Source: an uncultured Propionivibrio sp. (GTDB lineage Bacteria > Pseudomonadota > Gammaproteobacteria > Burkholderiales > Rhodocyclaceae). Taken from it: 64,000 bases of DNA. The stretch lies in the NCBI RefSeq assembly GCF_963666255.1, contig NZ_OY762657.1:248001-312000 (forward strand). The letters run 5' to 3'. Below are positions 61,974-64,000 of this stretch, piece after piece. Each line of letters opens with the position of its first letter. Positions within the stretch are counted from its first letter, which is position 1. A program made the position numbers and the translations under genes. The notes below the pieces were generated by a model. That model did not search any database and was not told the DNA's origin. It saw only the letters and a program-made list of their open reading frames with translations.

Positions 61974-64000
61974 ATGGCGGACATGGGCAAGAAAAACAAA
62001 CAGGCAGGGACGGGCCGGGATCAAATCCATCATAGCAGGCGTCAGCAGGCGTCGGATGATCTCGCGTTCCAGCACGCCGTCCGCTGCCATGAGATGGGCT
62101 TGCTCGATGCGGCAGAGCAACTTTACCGAAGCATCCTGAAAGCGCAACCGAATCATCCGGACACCCTGCTATTGCTCGGTTTCCTGCAGGTGGGCGCGGG
62201 ACGATACGCCGAAGCGCTGGACACAACCCGTCGTGCCGTCGCTACAAATCCGCGACACCCTGTGGCGCATTTCAATCAAGGCCTGGCATTGCTCGGCGCG
62301 GGCCGGAACGATCAGGCGATTGCCTGCTTTGAACGTGCCATCGCCTTGAAACCGGACTACGCAGAAGCCCACAGCAACCTGGGCCTTGCCCGTCAGAACC
62401 TCGGCGATCACACGGGCGCCGTCGCCTGTTTCGATCGCGCCATCGCCTGTTCGCCGAACTTCGACGCGGCCTTCAGCAACCGCGGCATCTCGCTGCAAAA
62501 GCTTGGGCGCCATGACGAAGCCATCGCCAGCTTCGATCAGGCACTGTCGATCAATCCGGTCAATGGCGTTGCTTTCAACAACAGAGGCATTTCGCTGCTT
62601 GCGCTCTGCCGATACGAGGCAGCACTGAACGATTTTCAACGCGCAATCGAACTGGATGCGGATTATGCCGAGGCGCTCGGCAATTGCGGGCTGGCGCTGC
62701 AGTATCTCGAACGCAACGAGGAAGCGGTGGCAAGTTTTGACCGGGCTCTGGCGCTGAATCCGGACAACAGCCCGGCGTACAGCCATCGGGCCATATCGCT
62801 CCTGCGGCTCGGGCGCCCGGACGAGGCCGTCGACAGCCTTAACCGGGCACTCGGCGCCGCGCCGGCGTCGGTCGATATACTGAACAACCGCGGCATTGTT
62901 CTCCAGCACCTTGGTCGTCTCGATGAGGCGATGGCGTGTTTCCATCAGGCGCTGTCGCTCGATCCGCGCCGGAGCAAGACGCTGAACAATCTCGGCAATG
63001 TCCGGCGCGACCTGAACCAGAGCGAGGCGGCGCTGGACTGTTACGCACAGGCGTTGGCGACCGACGGGACTGATGCGACGATCCATCTCAATGCCGCGCT
63101 CTGCCACCTCCTGCTCGGCGACTTCAAGCACGGCTGGCCGGCTTTCGAATGGCGCTGGGAGACCGAAACATACCGCACGGCACGACGCGACTTTGCCGTC
63201 CCTCGCTGGCTCGGCGACGGAGATCTGACAGGACGAAGGATTCTCCTGCACGCCGAACAGGGCTTCGGCGACACGATCCAGTTCTGCCGCTACGCGCGAC
63301 AGGTCAGCGACCGGGGGGCGACCGTCCTGCTCGAGGTTCAAGCCCCGCTGAAGTCGCTGATGTTCACGCTGGATGGCACCAGCCAGGTTCTGGCCAAAGG
63401 CGAGGCCCTGCCCGAATTTGACTGTCACTGTCCGTTGATGAGCCTGCCACTGGCATTCGCTACCGACCTGGCGACGATCCCGGCCTCGGACCGCTATCTG
63501 TCGAGCGACCCGGAACGCCTGGCTGCCTGGCAGCACCGGTTGCGCCCCGCGGAAAGGAAGCTCAGGGTCGGAATCGCCTGGTCCGGCAATCCGGGATTCG
63601 CCAACGACCGCAACCGTTCGATTCCGCTGGCGAAGTTCGCCCGGTTGTTTTCCGCGCCGGCCCGGTTCTTCAGTTTGCAGCCGACCTTGCGGCCCGCGGA
63701 ACAGGAGATTGTGGCGACCTGCAGCAACGTGATGCACTTCGACGGTCTACTGCGCGACTTTTCCGATACCGCAGCGCTAATCGACGCCATGGATCTGGTG
63801 ATCGCTGTCGATACCGCCGTGGCCCATCTTGCCGGCGCACTCGGCAAACCGGTCTGGGTGCTGTTGCCCTTCAACAACGACTGGCGCTGGCAGCTTGGGC
63901 GAGAGGATTGCCCATGGTACCCATCGGTCAGACTGATCAGACAAGCCGGGCCAGGCGGATGGGACGAGACACTCGAGCGCGCCGCCGCTGCGCTCGCGGC
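61974..64000 (+). CDS. TPR-repeat protein with glycosyltransferase-9-like domain (3' end cut by window edge)
   Basis: The frame is open from about 61974 to the right edge (at least 675 residues). The first ~30 residues are basic; about nine tetratricopeptide repeats follow (about 35-370), each near 34 residues with the W/L-G-A-x-P pattern, for example ALFNRGISLLALCRYEAAL-like units. From about 380 a GT-B fold begins with WLGDGDLTGRRILLHAEQGFGDTIQFCRYA and contains LRVGIAWSGNP and AVDTAVAHLAGALGKPVWVLLP, as in family 9/heptosyltransferase-type and O-GlcNAc-transferase-like TPR proteins. ATG 61974 has no good ribosome site; 61950 and 61983 are alternatives. It is divergent from the hydrolase gene. 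Confidence 0.8.
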   Translation, partial: MADMGKKNKQAGTGRDQIHHSRRQQASDDLAFQHAVRCHEMGLLDAAEQLYRSILKAQPNHPDTLLLLGFLQVGAGRYAEALDTTRRAVATNPRHPVAHFNQGLALLGAGRNDQAIACFERAIALKPDYAEAHSNLGLARQNLGDHTGAVACFDRAIACSPNFDAAFSNRGISLQKLGRHDEAIASFDQALSINPVNGVAFNNRGISLLALCRYEAALNDFQRAIELDADYAEALGNCGLALQYLERNEEAVASFDRALALNPDNSPAYSHRAISLLRLGRPDEAVDSLNRALGAAPASVDILNNRGIVLQHLGRLDEAMACFHQALSLDPRRSKTLNNLGNVRRDLNQSEAALDCYAQALATDGTDATIHLNAALCHLLLGDFKHGWPAFEWRWETETYRTARRDFAVPRWLGDGDLTGRRILLHAEQGFGDTIQFCRYARQVSDRGATVLLEVQAPLKSLMFTLDGTSQVLAKGEALPEFDCHCPLMSLPLAFATDLATIPASDRYLSSDPERLAAWQHRLRPAERKLRVGIAWSGNPGFANDRNRSIPLAKFARLFSAPARFFSLQPTLRPAEQEIVATCSNVMHFDGLLRDFSDTAALIDAMDLVIAVDTAVAHLAGALGKPVWVLLPFNNDWRWQLGREDCPWYPSVRLIRQAGPGGWDETLERAAAALA

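Noticed and set aside
62169-63737. 522-codon minus-strand frame opposite the TPR gene
   Set aside because: Shadow of repeats; the plus frame has clear TPR and glycosyltransferase motifs while the minus frame has none.

Overview
The window is GC-rich (mid-60s percent by eye) and carries the gene content of a free-living, metabolically flexible betaproteobacterium, most likely Rhodocyclales (Azoarcus, Aromatoleum, Thauera or a relative). This placement rests on gene content: a tungsten aldehyde oxidoreductase operon with a PrpR-type sigma-54 activator, a four-subunit 2-oxoacid:ferredoxin oxidoreductase, a BamC-DapA-MBL operon, UbiC, RhlE and an alpha-hydroxyketone quorum-sensing system. I see no rRNA, tRNA, CRISPR array, IS element or prophage. 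Most very long open frames opposite the real genes are antisense shadows caused by high GC3.

Layout. 1-4.7 kb: aldehyde:ferredoxin oxidoreductase genes on the minus strand (large subunit cut by the window edge, MoaD-like protein, ferredoxin subunit). They are read from a textbook -24/-12 promoter, and the divergent PrpR-like activator gene is separated from it by tandem GTTGCA-N3-TGCAAC operator sites. 4.7-9.0 kb: a small unknown protein, a permease and two diguanylate cyclases. 9.2-29.1 kb: a sulfur island with CysB, a DUF2325 protein, a family 2A encapsulin shell, its cysteine desulfurase cargo with a ~172-residue N-terminal extension, 2-oxoacid:ferredoxin oxidoreductase (gamma-delta-alpha-beta), a small serine hydrolase, a MetQ-creatininase-MetN-MetI operon, a PaaK-like ligase, a rhodanese, two EAL-type proteins (one degenerate), CysK, serine acetyltransferase, an FMN reductase and a split YeeE/YedE sulfur transporter. 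29.1-37.9 kb: a Cus-type copper/silver efflux system (CusA, CusB fused to a CusF domain, CusC, CusF) divergent from CusRS. 38.0-41.8 kb: an alpha-hydroxyketone quorum-sensing cassette (kinase, response regulator, convergent CqsA/LqsA synthase) with visibly lower GC. 42.2-52 kb: amidase, SMR exporter, Fe-dependent alcohol dehydrogenase, hybrid kinase, two TSUP permeases, bacteriohemerythrin, glycosyltransferase and TerC. 52-64 kb: DUF192, UbiC, RhlE, a small lipoprotein, WalJ-like MBL protein, BamC, DapA, MltB, a caspase-like protein with its partner hydrolase, and a TPR-glycosyltransferase cut by the right edge.

The main result is a repeated promoter architecture inside the sulfur island: ATAAGC-N12-ATTCGTTC-N20-TAGATT (consensus form). 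It occurs at eight places with near-invariant spacing, plus one weaker copy. Every copy points at the nearest downstream start codon: cysB itself, DUF2325, encapsulin, MetQ, the PaaK-like ligase, rhodanese, the EAL pair, cysK, and weakly the serine hydrolase. This ties the encapsulin sulfur store, cysteine synthesis, uptake, a ligase of unknown substrate and a c-di-GMP module into one probable CysB regulon. Shell and cargo belong to a known family; the regulon-wide wiring and several of its members look undescribed to me.
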